A stretch of DNA of 64,000 bases from Candidatus Dechloromonas phosphorivorans (GCA_016714975.1 JADKBR010000001.1:310001-374000); one strand, 5' to 3'. Counted from the stretch's first letter, positions 44,587 to 60,019 are shown. The notes: generated by a model not told the origin, from the letters alone. Translations and numbers: made by a program.

Positions 44587-45136
44587 CGGGCCCCGCCCCC
44601 TTCTTCCATTCATCGAGTTGCAGGATCACCGCCGGCTCGCCATTGTCGACAAACCAGCTATCGACGACGAAACGGTGCGCATCGCCTCCCGAGCTCTCCG
44701 CGATCACCGCCGACCAGTGCGCTGGAAAAATCAGCGCCCAGTTGCGCACATCCGGATCCAGCACGCGATGCCAGCGCAGGCTGCCACGCGCTTCGAGGAG
44801 GCGCAACAGGCGCGTCGTCGACGTCGAATGATCAATGCAATCCATCTTCCCGGGCGCATGGCCGTCAGCATAGTTGCCGCCCCGGTCATTCCGGATGTCC
44901 GATTGCTCGCCCGCCCAGCCGTACATCCGCCCGATGGCGATGGCGAGCATTTTGCGCTCTTCATCGGGGTCGACCGCAACCACCAGTTGCTGATTGATCT
45001 CCCGCAAGCGTTCTTCGCTGAACTGCACTGACGCCTGGGCAATGCACCCGTAGCCGTAGCAGATCGGGACAATCTCATCGGCCATCGACGAACCGCAGCA
45101 GGCAAGCAGCAAAGAAAAGATGAGACGGCGGAACAT
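44579..45136 (-). CDS. Exported protein, possible papain/transglutaminase-like fold
   Basis: 185 residues with a signal sequence containing two cysteines (RRLIFSLLLACCGSSMA), so it may be a lipoprotein or simply secreted. A Cys-His-Asp order is visible: KMDCIDHSTSTTRLL, then PAHWSAVI and HRFVVDSWFVDNG. This is reminiscent of a bacterial transglutaminase-like cysteine peptidase, but I cannot name the family securely. It overlaps the Nudix gene (ATGA) upstream and mnmA downstream, so all three are translationally coupled. Confidence 0.65.
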   Translation of the reverse strand: MFRRLIFSLLLACCGSSMADEIVPICYGYGCIAQASVQFSEERLREINQQLVVAVDPDEERKMLAIAIGRMYGWAGEQSDIRNDRGGNYADGHAPGKMDCIDHSTSTTRLLRLLEARGSLRWHRVLDPDVRNWALIFPAHWSAVIAESSGGDAHRFVVDSWFVDNGEPAVILQLDEWKKGAGPDV

Positions 45137-45582
45137 CAGGCGTAATGCACGAGCAGATCGAGCGGGTAGCACTTGCCGGCGACCATATCCTCAATGCAAC
45201 GCAGGACCAGCGGGCTGCGATGGCGAGGCTGACTTGCCCGCACTTCATCGAGGGTCAGCCAGCGCGCGCGGATGATGCCTTCATCAAGCTGGCGCCCGGC
45301 TTCAAAACCGCGCAATTCACCACCAAAGGCGAAGCGCAGGTAGGTAATATTCTTGTGCGGATGCTTCCAGCTGTAGATGCCGATCAGGTGCGTCGGCTTG
45401 AAGTGGTAGGCGGTTTCCTCCAGCGCCTCGCGCGCGACCGCATCGACCAGCGCTTCGCCGTCCTCGAGATGGCCCGCCGGCTGATTGAAAGCCCGGCCAG
45501 CCGCGGTTTCTTCCTCGACCAGCAGGAACTTTCCATCACGCTGCAGAACGGCAGCGACGGTGGCATTGGGTTTCCAGATCAT
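45136..45582 (-). CDS. Nudix hydrolase (NudJ/YmfB-like)
   Basis: 148 residues. The Nudix box GHLEDGEALVDAVAREALEETAY is intact apart from alanine in place of the usual late glycine. The substrate loop (IGIYSWKHPHKNITYLRFAF) is close to the NudJ group that acts on thiamin pyrophosphate precursors and nucleoside di/triphosphates. Start ATG 45582; it is encoded just upstream of mnmA, as in many Proteobacteria. Confidence 0.88.
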   Translation of the reverse strand: MIWKPNATVAAVLQRDGKFLLVEEETAAGRAFNQPAGHLEDGEALVDAVAREALEETAYHFKPTHLIGIYSWKHPHKNITYLRFAFGGELRGFEAGRQLDEGIIRARWLTLDEVRASQPRHRSPLVLRCIEDMVAGKCYPLDLLVHYA

Positions 45583-45668
45583 GGATGGCTCAAACGGCAA
45601 AACCGTTATTTTACCTGCTGATTTGGGCTAAAATGGTCCGCTTTGAAGAGCATCACGGAGAATCGACC

Positions 45669-46589
45669 ATGTCGATGGCGGATCGCGACGGTTTTATCTG
45701 GCAAGATGGCAGGCTTGTGCCTTGGCGCGAGGCCACCACCCATGTCCTCACGCACTCGCTGCATTACGGCATGAGCGTATTCGAGGGCGTCCGTGCCTAC
45801 AAGACCGAACGCGGCACCGCCATTTTCCGTCTGGAAGACCACACCGATCGCCTGTTCAACTCGGCGCACATCTTCCAGATGGCGATTCCCTACGATCGCC
45901 AGACGATCAACGAAGCCCACAAGGAAGTGCTGCGTGCCAACAACCTGGAAGCCGGCTACCTGCGCCCGATCGCCTTCTACGGCTCGGAGAAGATGGGCGT
46001 CTCGCCGAAGGGCGCCAAGGTGCATGTCGCCATCGCCGCCTGGCCCTGGGGCGCCTACCTCGGCGAGGAAGGCCTCGAGCGTGGCATCCGTGTCAAGGTG
46101 TCGAGCTACACGCGCCACCATGTCAATATCTCGATGGTGCGCGCCAAGGCGTCCGGACACTACATCAATTCGATCCTGGCCAACAATGAAGTGACCAACG
46201 AGGGTTACGACGAGGCCATGCTGCTCGACCCCGAGGGCTATGTGGCCGAAGGCGCCGGAGAGAACCTGTTCATCGTCAAGAAGGGCAAGCTGTTCACGCC
46301 GGACCTGACGTCCTGCCTGGAAGGGATCACCCGCGCCACCGTGCTGCAACTCGCCGCGGAACTCGGCCTCTCGGTTCAGGAAAAGCGGATCACCCGCGAC
46401 GAGGTCTATTGCTGCGACGAAGCCTTCTTCACCGGCACCGCCGCCGAAGTGACACCAATCCGCGAACTCGACGGTCGCCAGATCGGCGTCGGCCACCGCG
46501 GCCCGATCACTGCCAGCATCCAGGCCAGATATTTCGACGTGGTCAATGGCCGCTCGCCCCAGCACGATGGCTGGCTGGCCTACGTTTAA
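45669..46589 (+). CDS. ilvE: Branched-chain amino acid aminotransferase
   Basis: 306 residues of fold type IV PLP enzymes. THSLHYGMSVFEGVRAYKT, the PLP lysine region MVRAKASGHYINSILA, and EGAGENLFIVKKGKLFTP with the LEGITRATVLQLA phosphate cup are present. It catalyses the last step of valine, leucine and isoleucine synthesis. ATG 45669 has GGAG 8 bases upstream. Confidence 0.96.
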   Translation: MSMADRDGFIWQDGRLVPWREATTHVLTHSLHYGMSVFEGVRAYKTERGTAIFRLEDHTDRLFNSAHIFQMAIPYDRQTINEAHKEVLRANNLEAGYLRPIAFYGSEKMGVSPKGAKVHVAIAAWPWGAYLGEEGLERGIRVKVSSYTRHHVNISMVRAKASGHYINSILANNEVTNEGYDEAMLLDPEGYVAEGAGENLFIVKKGKLFTPDLTSCLEGITRATVLQLAAELGLSVQEKRITRDEVYCCDEAFFTGTAAEVTPIRELDGRQIGVGHRGPITASIQARYFDVVNGRSPQHDGWLAYV

Positions 46590-46609
46590 GCGTCTCAGGG
46601 AGAAACCAC

Positions 46610-46801
46610 ATGGCTGAAAAATCAATGACCGTTGAACTCACCGCCCACGACCTGCCGCTGCACTGCCCGCGACCCGATTCGCCGCTGTGGAGCCAGCACC
46701 CGCGCGTCTTCCTCGACGTGCTGAAAACCGGCGCGGTGGTCTGCCCCTACTGCAGCACCCAATACGTATTCAAGGGTGCAGCGCCCAAGGGCCATCACTG
46801 A
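46610..46801 (+). CDS. Small zinc-finger protein (CHCC type)
   Basis: 63 residues. Zinc ligands are likely C19 (LHCPRP), H29 (SQHPRV) and the CPYC pair near residue 45-48, matching the CHCC zinc-finger family related to the mitochondrial NDUFS6 subunit. It follows ilvE by 20 bases with a GGGAG site. Function unknown beyond metal binding. Confidence 0.88.
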   Translation: MAEKSMTVELTAHDLPLHCPRPDSPLWSQHPRVFLDVLKTGAVVCPYCSTQYVFKGAAPKGHH

Positions 46802-46847
46802 GGCCTGACGCCGGATCACGGTTCAGGCGACGACCAGGCGCCAGGTC

Positions 46848-47858
46848 ATGAAAGCCCTCATCGTCGCCCCTTCCTGGATCGGCGACACCATCATGGCCCA
46901 GCCGCTGTTTGCGCGGCTGCATGCCAGCCACCCCAACCTCCGGCTCGATGCCCTCGCGCCGCAGTGGGTTGCCCCGGTGCTGCAGCGCATGGCCGAGATC
47001 GAAGAGGTTGTCGCCAGTCCCTTCGGACACGGTCAATTGTCGCTCAAGGCCCGCTGGCGGCTGGCCAGGGAACTTGCCGCGCGCAGTTACGATGCCGTCT
47101 ATGTCCTGCCCAATTCGCTGAAGTCGGCACTCGTCCCGTTCATGGCCGGCATCCCGCGGCGGATCGGGTTCACCGGCGAGTCGCGCTTTGGCCTGATCAA
47201 CGTCCGCCACGACCTCGACAAGTTCGCCCTGCCACTGATGGTCGAGCGTTTCGCCCAGCTGGCCGAACCGCCTGGTGCGCAGCTGCCGCGACCCATTTCT
47301 CACCCGAAAATCCGGTCGACCGCAGCAGATCAGGAAAGGACGCTGTCCGAACTGGGGCTGGAGCGCCCTCAGCGCATTGCCGGCCTCTGCCCCGGTGCCG
47401 AGTACGGCCCGGCCAAGCGCTGGCCGGCCCGGCATTTTGCCGCGCTGGCGCGCAAGCTTGCGAAAAGGGGTTATGCCATATGGCTGTTCGGTTCTCCCAA
47501 GGACCACGCCATTGCCGAGGAGATCGCGCAGCTCGCCCCGGGCCTCTGCCGCAACCTGTGCGGCGCCACGTCGCTGGGCCAGGCCATCGACCTGCTGGCG
47601 CTGGCCGATTTCGTCGTCTGCAACGATTCCGGCCTGATGCACGTGGCCGCTGCGCTCGACCGGCCGCTGGTCACGTTGTACGGATCATCGTCGCCCGGCT
47701 TCACGCCGCCCCTGTCGGATCAGGCCGACATCCTCAGCCTCCAGCTCGACTGCAGCCCCTGCTTCAAGCGCGACTGCCCGCTCGGCCACCTCGACTGCCT
47801 CAACAAACTCTTGCCCGAACAGGTTTTCTCGGCCTGCCTGAAACGGAGCCCTTCATGA
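46848..47858 (+). CDS. waaF: ADP-heptose:LPS heptosyltransferase II
   Basis: 336 residues of glycosyltransferase family 9. It adds the second heptose to the LPS inner core in the cytoplasm. Motifs: IVAPSWIGDTIMAQPLF at the start, CPGAEYGPAKRWPARHFA in the donor site, and CNDSGLMHVAAAL. It overlaps the next gene by 4 bases. Confidence 0.93.
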   Translation: MKALIVAPSWIGDTIMAQPLFARLHASHPNLRLDALAPQWVAPVLQRMAEIEEVVASPFGHGQLSLKARWRLARELAARSYDAVYVLPNSLKSALVPFMAGIPRRIGFTGESRFGLINVRHDLDKFALPLMVERFAQLAEPPGAQLPRPISHPKIRSTAADQERTLSELGLERPQRIAGLCPGAEYGPAKRWPARHFAALARKLAKRGYAIWLFGSPKDHAIAEEIAQLAPGLCRNLCGATSLGQAIDLLALADFVVCNDSGLMHVAAALDRPLVTLYGSSSPGFTPPLSDQADILSLQLDCSPCFKRDCPLGHLDCLNKLLPEQVFSACLKRSPS

Positions 47859-48286
47859 GCAACCCCGCCAGTTTCGCCTCCCCGGAAAGCCTTGAGCAGG
47901 CCTTCTACGACGCCTTGACGAAGGGCGACGCCGATCTCCTCATGCAGTTCTGGGCCGAGGACGAAGAAACGCTGTGCGTGCACCCGACGGGGGTCCGCCT
48001 GGTGGGCATCGCGCCGATCCGCGAAAGCTGGCGCAGCATTTTCTCCAGTACCAGACTGCGCGTCGAGGCCAAGTCGATCGCCCACTGGCAGGGCTCGGTG
48101 CTCGCCATCCATCACCTCACCGAAATCCTCTTCGTCGGCGACGATCCCGGGCCGCACGGGCCACTGCACGTCACCCACGTCTACGCGCGCGGCGCGCACG
48201 GCTGGCGCCTGGTCAGCCGTCATGCCTCGGCCGCCGACGACGGCCACCAGGCCATGGCCGACGCCATCCCGCACACAATTCATTGA
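47855..48286 (+). CDS. NTF2-like/SnoaL-type small protein
   Basis: 143 residues. It has the NTF2-like pattern: SLEQAFYDALTKGDADLLMQFWAEDEETLCVHPTG followed by IRESWRSIF, and a C-terminal beta-sheet ending in WRLVSRHAS. Related proteins of this length are usually annotated as DUF4440/nuclear-transport-factor-2 fold with unknown substrates. It is coupled to waaF and to the hydrolase that follows. Confidence 0.8.
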   Translation: MSNPASFASPESLEQAFYDALTKGDADLLMQFWAEDEETLCVHPTGVRLVGIAPIRESWRSIFSSTRLRVEAKSIAHWQGSVLAIHHLTEILFVGDDPGPHGPLHVTHVYARGAHGWRLVSRHASAADDGHQAMADAIPHTIH

Positions 48287-49251
48287 CGACTGCCTGCAAG
48301 CCCTACCGGGCACCCGCCTGGCTCCCCGGCGGCCACGCCCAGACCATCTGGCCGTTGCTGATCAAGCCGCGCCCACTGCCGCTGCGGCGCGAGCGCTGGG
48401 ACACGCCAGACGGTGACTTCGTCGACGTCGACTTTCTCGACGGCTCCGCCGACGCCCCGCTGCTCGCACTGTTCCACGGACTGGAAGGCAGCTCGCGCAG
48501 CCACTACGCGACCGCCGCCGCGCGCGCCTGCAAGGCGGCCGGCTGGCGCCTGGCGCTGCCCCACTTCCGCGGCTGCTCGGGCGAACTCAACCGCCGCCCG
48601 CGCGCCTACCATTCGGGCGACTCGGAGGAAATCGACTGGGTCCTGCGCCGCCTGCAGGCCGCCGACGGCGGGCGCCGCATCCACGCCGCCGGCGTCTCGC
48701 TCGGCGGCAACGCGCTGCTCAAGTGGGCCGGCGAGCGCGGCGCGGCGGCCGGCGCGGTGGTCACCGGCGTCGCCGGCATCTGCGCGCCGCTCGACCTCGC
48801 CATCTGCGGCCACCACCTGGCGCGCGGCTTTAACCGCGGGTACACGAAGCACTTCCTGGCAACGATGAAAGTCGTCTCCGCCGCCCGCCTGGCCCGCTTC
48901 CCTGGCCTTTTCGACGCCGAGCGCATGCGCCGCGCCACCAACCTGTGGGAATTCGACGACGCCGTCACCGGCCCGGTGCATGGCTTCGCCGGGGCCGACG
49001 ACTACTGGCGCCGGGCCTCGGCCAAGCCCTGGCTGAAGTCGATCCAAATCCCGGCGCTTGCGGTCAACCCGAAAAACGACCCCTTTTTCCCGGCCGCCCA
49101 CCTGCCGCGCCGCGATGACGTCGCCGCGTCGGTACGCCTCGAACAGCCGGCCGGCGGCGGCCACGTCGGCTTCGTTTCCGGCGCCTTTCCCGGCCATCTC
49201 GACTGGCTGCCGCACCGGCTTCTCCACTTTTTCACCCACCAGATCACATGA
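48283..49251 (+). CDS. Alpha/beta hydrolase of the YheT family
   Basis: 322 residues. The nucleophile elbow is VSLGGNALLKW; the oxyanion segment is HGLEGSSRSHY, and the late histidine sits in GGGHVGFVSG. PAWLPGGHAQTIWP at the N-terminus is a YheT signature. The start is taken as TTG 48283, overlapping the previous stop (TTGA); no ATG fits. Members act as carboxylesterases with unknown natural substrates. Confidence 0.88.
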   Translation: MTTACKPYRAPAWLPGGHAQTIWPLLIKPRPLPLRRERWDTPDGDFVDVDFLDGSADAPLLALFHGLEGSSRSHYATAAARACKAAGWRLALPHFRGCSGELNRRPRAYHSGDSEEIDWVLRRLQAADGGRRIHAAGVSLGGNALLKWAGERGAAAGAVVTGVAGICAPLDLAICGHHLARGFNRGYTKHFLATMKVVSAARLARFPGLFDAERMRRATNLWEFDDAVTGPVHGFAGADDYWRRASAKPWLKSIQIPALAVNPKNDPFFPAAHLPRRDDVAASVRLEQPAGGGHVGFVSGAFPGHLDWLPHRLLHFFTHQIT

Positions 49252-50633
49252 GCACCGCCATGAACCTTCCCGCAGAAATCTTCAAGGCCTACGACATCCG
49301 CGGCATCGTCGGCAAATCGCTGACCGCCGACGTCGTCCGCCGCATCGGCCACGCCCTCGGTTCGCTGGCGCTCGAACAGGGCCAGGCGGCGATCGCCGTC
49401 GGCCGCGACGGCCGCCTCTCCGGCCCCGAACTGGCCGGCGCGCTGATGGACGGCATCTGCGCCGCCGGTTGCGACGCCATCGACGTCGGTTGCGTGCCGA
49501 CGCCAGTCACCTATTTCGCCGCCTACGAGTTGGGCTGCAACTCCTGCGTCTCGGTCACCGGCAGCCACAACCCGCCCGACTACAACGGGCTGAAGATGGT
49601 GATCGGCGGCACGACGCTGGCGCTCGAGGCCATCCAGCAGCTCAAGGCGCGCGCCGAGGGCGGCGACCTGCGGCACGGCCAGGGGCAGAGTCGCAGCGCC
49701 GACGTCAAGGGCGCCTACATCGAACGCATCGTTTCCGACGTCCGCCTCGCCCGCCCGCTGAAGATCGTCATGGATTGCGGCAACGGCGTTGCCGGTGCGG
49801 TCGCCCCCGAACTGTTCAAGCGCCTCGGCTGCGACATCGTGCCGCTGTTCTGCGACGTCGACGGCAACTTCCCCAACCACCACCCCGACCCGTCCAAGCC
49901 GGAAAACCTGGCCGACGTCATCCGCGCCCTCGCGGAAACCGACGCCGAGATCGGCATCGCCTTCGACGGCGACGGCGACCGCCTCGGCGTGGTCACCAAG
50001 GACGGCGAGATCATCTACCCCGACCGCCAGTTGATGCTGTTCGCCGCCGACGTGCTGGCGCGCGTGCCCGGCGGCCAGATCATCTACGACGTCAAATGCA
50101 CCCGCCTGCTCGCCCCGTGGATCAGGCAGCACGGCGGCCAGCCGCTGATGTGGAACACCGGCCACGCGCTGGTCAAGGCCAAGCTCAAGGAAACCGGCGC
50201 CCCGCTGGCCGGCGAGATGTCCGGCCACACCTTCTTCAAGGAGCGCTGGTACGGCTTCGACGACGGCCTCTACGCCGGCGCCCGCCTGCTCGAAATCCTC
50301 TCGCGCAGCGCCGACGTCAGCGCGCCGCTGAAAACGCTGCCCGATTCGCCGTCGACCCCGGAACTCAACCTCAAGATGGCCGAGGGCGAGCCCTTCGCGC
50401 TGATCGACAAGCTCAAGGCCGAAGGCCACTTCACCGGCGCCACCGAACGGATCACCATCGACGGCCTGCGCGTCGAATACCCCGACGGCTTCGGCCTCGC
50501 CCGCCCGTCCAACACGACCCCGGTCGTCGTCCTGCGCTTCGAAGCCGACAACGCCGCCGCGCTGGCGCGCATCCAGGACGATTTCCGCGCAGCGATCAGC
50601 GCTGTCTGGCCGGGGGTCGAACTGCCGTTCTGA
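49248..50633 (+). CDS. Phosphomannomutase/phosphoglucomutase
   Basis: 461 residues of the alpha-D-phosphohexomutase family (AlgC/ManB type). The phosphoserine loop SVTGSHNPPDYNG, metal loop AFDGDGDRLGV, sugar loop GEMSGHTFFKERWYG and phosphate loop RPSNTTPVVVLRFEAD are all present. It feeds GDP-mannose and glucose-1-phosphate pools for surface polysaccharide. It overlaps the YheT-type gene by 4 bases and is last in the waaF group. Confidence 0.94.
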   Translation: MSTAMNLPAEIFKAYDIRGIVGKSLTADVVRRIGHALGSLALEQGQAAIAVGRDGRLSGPELAGALMDGICAAGCDAIDVGCVPTPVTYFAAYELGCNSCVSVTGSHNPPDYNGLKMVIGGTTLALEAIQQLKARAEGGDLRHGQGQSRSADVKGAYIERIVSDVRLARPLKIVMDCGNGVAGAVAPELFKRLGCDIVPLFCDVDGNFPNHHPDPSKPENLADVIRALAETDAEIGIAFDGDGDRLGVVTKDGEIIYPDRQLMLFAADVLARVPGGQIIYDVKCTRLLAPWIRQHGGQPLMWNTGHALVKAKLKETGAPLAGEMSGHTFFKERWYGFDDGLYAGARLLEILSRSADVSAPLKTLPDSPSTPELNLKMAEGEPFALIDKLKAEGHFTGATERITIDGLRVEYPDGFGLARPSNTTPVVVLRFEADNAAALARIQDDFRAAISAVWPGVELPF

Positions 50634-53789
<3,156 letters not shown>

Positions 53790-53983
53790 GGTGTTCTCCT
53801 GGATCGATCGTTCTTGCAGCATGGGCGGCGTACCGGACCGCCTTGCCGATTGCATTATGGTGAGCCTGCCATCTGGGCTTGGCAAGGCTTGCCGTTACAA
53901 AAAGATGACATTCGGACGACAGGCGACCGTCAGTTCTTCGCTAGACTCGCATCCATCCAACCCGACACCGCGGAGCAGCCTCC

Positions 53984-54289
53984 ATGAACCACCAGCAGCA
54001 GCGATCCCGACAGTTCCACGCCGGATTCTCCGGGCAGCCGTCCGGACCGGTCGGCCGCGTTGCCGGTTTCGTCGCGGCGGTCGCCGCCGCCATCCTCGCG
54101 TTCATGTTCTCGCTGGTGTTGGTCGCGCTGGTCGTTGCCGGCGGCGCGGCGCTCGGCGGCTGGCTGTGGTGGAAGACGCGCGAAGCGCGCAAGGCAATGA
54201 ACGGGCGCCGGCCGCCCGGCGGCTACGTCATCGAGGGCGAGGCCGTGCGCCAGACCGAGACGGTCGTCGTCCACCGCCTTCCCGAGTGA
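53984..54289 (+). CDS. Small membrane protein, unknown
   Basis: 101 residues with one or two hydrophobic segments (VAGFVAAVAAAILAFMFSLVLVALVVAGGAALGGWLW, about 27-62) between a glutamine-rich N-terminus and a basic/acidic C-terminus ending VVVHRLPE. Not recognised as a named family. It is divergent from pgm and convergent with the Nudix gene. Confidence 0.6.
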   Translation: MNHQQQRSRQFHAGFSGQPSGPVGRVAGFVAAVAAAILAFMFSLVLVALVVAGGAALGGWLWWKTREARKAMNGRRPPGGYVIEGEAVRQTETVVVHRLPE

Positions 54290-54302
54290 GCGCCGCGGCC
54301 GG

Positions 54303-54797
54303 CTAGGCAGCGGCGGCGCGCGTCGCCAGCCAGTCGCGCACTGCGGGGCCGGTGCCGAAATCCCAGGCCTTGAGCTTGTCCGGATCGATCAGCCGGACCT
54401 CGGCCAGTTCCTCGTTGAGGACGATGCGTCCGTCGGCGATGACGTGATAGGCGATGATCAACTGGTTCTTCTCCGCAAAAGGGTAGAGCCCGACCAGCCT
54501 GACCGAGATCGCCCGCAACCCGAGTTCCTCGCCAACCTCGCGCGCCACCGCGGCTTCGGGTGGCTCGTCGCGCTCGAGGTAGCCGGTCACCAGCCCGAAT
54601 ACCTTTTCCGGCCAGGCGATGTTGCGGGCGAGAACGATGCGCCCGGCAGTCTCGACGATGGCCGCGATCACCGGCACCGGGTTGTCCCAGACGACGAAGC
54701 CGCAGGCCTCGGCCGGGCATGCCGGGCGCGACACGCCGCCCGTGTCACGAGCGACCAGTCCGCCTCCGCACTGCGGGCAGAAGCGATAGCCGTTCAT
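54303..54797 (-). CDS. Zinc-ribbon Nudix hydrolase
   Basis: 164 residues. An N-terminal zinc ribbon (FCPQCGGGL ... RPACPAEACGF) precedes the Nudix domain with box GYLERDEPPEAAVAREVGEELGL. The arrangement resembles the C-terminal part of NudC-type NADH/NAD-capped-RNA hydrolases, but the N-terminal NudC domain is lacking, so the substrate is open. Confidence 0.85.
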   Translation of the reverse strand: MNGYRFCPQCGGGLVARDTGGVSRPACPAEACGFVVWDNPVPVIAAIVETAGRIVLARNIAWPEKVFGLVTGYLERDEPPEAAVAREVGEELGLRAISVRLVGLYPFAEKNQLIIAYHVIADGRIVLNEELAEVRLIDPDKLKAWDFGTGPAVRDWLATRAAAA

Positions 54798-54802
54798 CGC
54801 CC

Positions 54803-55104
54803 TCAGTGCAACTTGGGATTCAGCGAACCCCGGTTGTAGTCCTTGTCGCCGGGCACGATGATGCGGCCGACGCCGAACAAGCCGCCCTGCCCGCCTTCGG
54901 GGCGCGTCTGGTTTTCCGGATAGGCCGCCGCCTTCTGCTGCGCCGCGGCCGCCTTGGCGGCATCGACGTATTCCCAGCGGCCGTTGGGGAAAAGCCGCAC
55001 TTTGTCGCCGTTGACCGTAACCGCCTCGACCGGCGTGCGGTCCAGTTCGGCCGCCATCGCGCCGGCCGTTGCCAGCCCCAGCAGCACGGCGATCAGCGCG
55101 GCCC

Positions 55105-55108
<4 letters not shown>
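54803..55108 (-). CDS. Small exported protein, unknown
   Basis: 101 residues with signal peptide (AALIAVLLGLATAGAMA). The mature part begins ELDRTPVEAVTVNGDKVRLFPNGRWEYVD, a short beta-rich motif found in small periplasmic proteins, then an alanine/glutamine-rich stretch and GLFGVGRIIVPGDKDYNRGSLNP. The GTG start at 55108 overlaps the alaS stop, implying coupling to alaS. Family not named. Confidence 0.65.
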
Positions 55109-57716
<2,608 letters not shown>

Positions 57717-57720
<4 letters not shown>

Positions 57721-58511
57721 GGCCTGAACGCCTCGCTGGCGCTGGATTCGAAACCGGTGATTCTAAAAGAAAAACCCGCCTTGGCGGGGCGCGGGGGACA
57801 ATGTATCTGGAGAAAAAGATCGAGGCGATCGGTGAACAGGGCACTGACGCCGCGGGCGAAAAGCATTTCTGCCTGTTCCGGGGCGTTGACCGTGTAACAC
57901 AGCACCGGAATGTCATGCGCCCTGGCTTCGGCCAGCACCTCGTCGCGCAAGAGGTTGGCGTCGCAATGCAGGGAGATCGCCCGCAGACGATGCACTTCCG
58001 CCCGCCAGTCGGGAGGCGGAGCTTCAAACAGCACGCCGCGGCAGATTTCCGGTGCAAGGTCGCGCGCCACTTCGAGCGCTTCGAGCGAGAAGGAGGACAG
58101 CAGCGGCTGAACCACCGCCCCACGCCACAGGTCGGCAGTCAGGCGGGAAACGACCGCTGCCGTTGCCAGTTCGTGTCCGGCTGCCGGCTTGATCTCGACG
58201 TTGGCCAGCAGACCATGTTCGCGACAGAGCGCGGCAGCCTCGGCAAAACGGGGAATGCGCCCGCCGTGACCGGCATCTAGCGAGAAAAGCACCGAGTCCG
58301 GCGTGTCGCAGACGCGACCGGCACCGTTCGTCGTCCGCTCCAGCGTCTCGTCGTGAATGAGGACGGGCGTGCCGTCCCCGCTCAGCATGACATCGAACTC
58401 GACGGCCTTGAATCCAAGCCGCGCCGCGACACGAATGCCGGCCAGGGTATTTTCCGGCGCCAGACTGCCGCCACCGCGATGGGCAATCCAGCGCGGCAGC
58501 GGAAACGGCAT
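57717..58511 (-). CDS. ugpQ: Glycerophosphodiester phosphodiesterase
   Basis: 264 residues of the GDPD family, releasing glycerol-3-phosphate from glycerophosphodiesters in the cytoplasm. Catalytic blocks are IAHRGGGSLAPENTLAG, VEFDVMLSGDGTPVLIHDETLERTTNG and VEIKP. The core ends near DRLDLF; the last 25 or so residues pass through a terminator hairpin and may be incidental. The start is coupled to the ugpB stop (TGATG). Confidence 0.92.
57765..57788 (-). terminator. Intragenic rho-independent terminator at the 3' end of ugpQ
   Basis: On the minus strand CCCGCCAAGGCGGG is followed by TTTTTCTTTT. It lies inside the last codons of ugpQ and 45 bases before the alaS ATG, so it would uncouple alaS from ugpBQ transcription. 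Confidence 0.7.
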
Positions 58512-59849
58512 CAGAAGGGCTGCGACTTCTTCAGCGCCGGCTTGGCCGCCAGCACCGCGTTGCCACGACTGACTGCGGTATCGAGCGCCGCCTTGGCCGG
58601 AACCTTGTTGGCCCAGACCGCTTCCAGTTCCTCGTCGGCGATGATGCGCACCGGGTCGATGTCGGAAACATGCCGGGATTGTGCAGCGCCCTTGCCCTTG
58701 AGCGAACCGTAGGCAACCTCGAGGGTCGCCTGCCCCTCCTTCAGCAATTTGCTGCGTGCGGCAGCACGCGCAGCGGCGGTCATCGGCAAGCCACCATAGA
58801 CACTCACCAGTTCAACCTGCATCTCCGGCGAGAGCATGAAGGAAACGAACTTGGCCGCCTGCTTGTAGTCGGCGGCAGATCGCCCGGCGCCGATCCACAG
58901 CGCGAAGCCGTCGGCCAGCGTGTTCTGGCGCCCGCCGTAGACATCGTCGTGGTAAGGCAACGGCGCCACTCCCAGGTCGACGCCCTTGGCGTCCCGGAAA
59001 TCCGCCTGCTCGCGGGAATCGGTCGTGATCATCGCGCACTCGCCCGAGCTGAACTTCGCGCTGGCTTCGGCTCCGCGACCGAAATGGCGGAAATAGTTGG
59101 CCTTGGTCCAGGTCGCCATCATCGCGATGTGCTTGACCTGCGGCAGCCCGTTGAAGGCTAGTACCCCCTTTTCTGTAATCGACGGCAGGCCGGAAACAGC
59201 GCTGACGTTGTCGATATGCACCCAGACCGGCCACGAGGTCGCATACGGGCACGAATAGCCGGCTGACTGCAACTTGTCGAGCATGCCCTGCATTTCGAAC
59301 CAGGTTTGCGGCGGCTTGTCCGGATCGAGATTGGCCTTGCGGAACGCGTTCTTGTTGTAGAACAGGACCGGCGTCGAATAGGCAACCGGCAACGCCACCA
59401 GACGGCCCTTGGCATCCACCACTCCAGCCTTCAAGTCGCCCGAAAGATCGCCCGCGTTCAGCGGCTGGCCAGCCTTGGACATCATTTCATAAAGCGGGAT
59501 GAAATTCTTCGCCTGGGTGAGGACATCGCTGACTTCGTAGGGATGGATCAGGTTGAGGCCGGCAGGCCTTTCGTTCTTCTCCAGACGGCCGAGCTTCAGG
59601 TTGCCGCCAGTTTCCTTGTTGAAGCGATCGACGACGGCCTGCACATACTTCTCGCCCTCCGGACCCAGATTGTGGCTGATTTCAAAATCAGGAGATACCG
59701 ACGGCGACGGCGCGGCGTTAGTAGCCGGCTTGGCAGCCGGTCTTGGCGGCGGTCTTGGCGGCAGTCTTGGCGGCAGGGTCGGCGGCGAGCGCCGGAAAAG
59801 CCAGCGCGAGGCTGACGACAATCGCCAGGGGACGAAGTGAATGCGGCAT
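58511..59849 (-). CDS. ugpB: Glycerol-3-phosphate ABC transporter substrate-binding protein UgpB (frameshifted)
   Basis: The periplasmic binding protein for sn-glycerol-3-phosphate or glycerophosphodiesters. The body resembles UgpB: STPVLFYNKNAFRKANLDPDKPP, SAGYSCPYATSWPVWVHIDN, QVKHIAMMATW, SGECAMITTDSREQ and IADEELEAVWANKVPAKAALDTAVSRGN. The signal peptide (RPLAIVVSLALAFPALAADP, ATG 59849) is in a different frame: within the PAAKTAAKTAAKT repeat one extra base at about 59738-59739 shifts the frame. Joined, the precursor is about 445 residues. The permease and ATPase genes (ugpA, ugpE, ugpC) are not between it and ugpQ. Confidence 0.88.
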
Positions 59850-60019
59850 GAGTGCTCCAGGGTTCGTAAGAAGAGCCGGAATTATATCCTTGTGCCGCAG
59901 CGCAAGTCGGCGATCGATACGCACAGATACCCGGCTGCGGCCGACCCCGCCAGACCCGGATTTTCAGGGGTAGCCCGGAGCCGGGCAGGGATATCCAGGT
60001 TCTCGAGCCCCGGTGGGCG

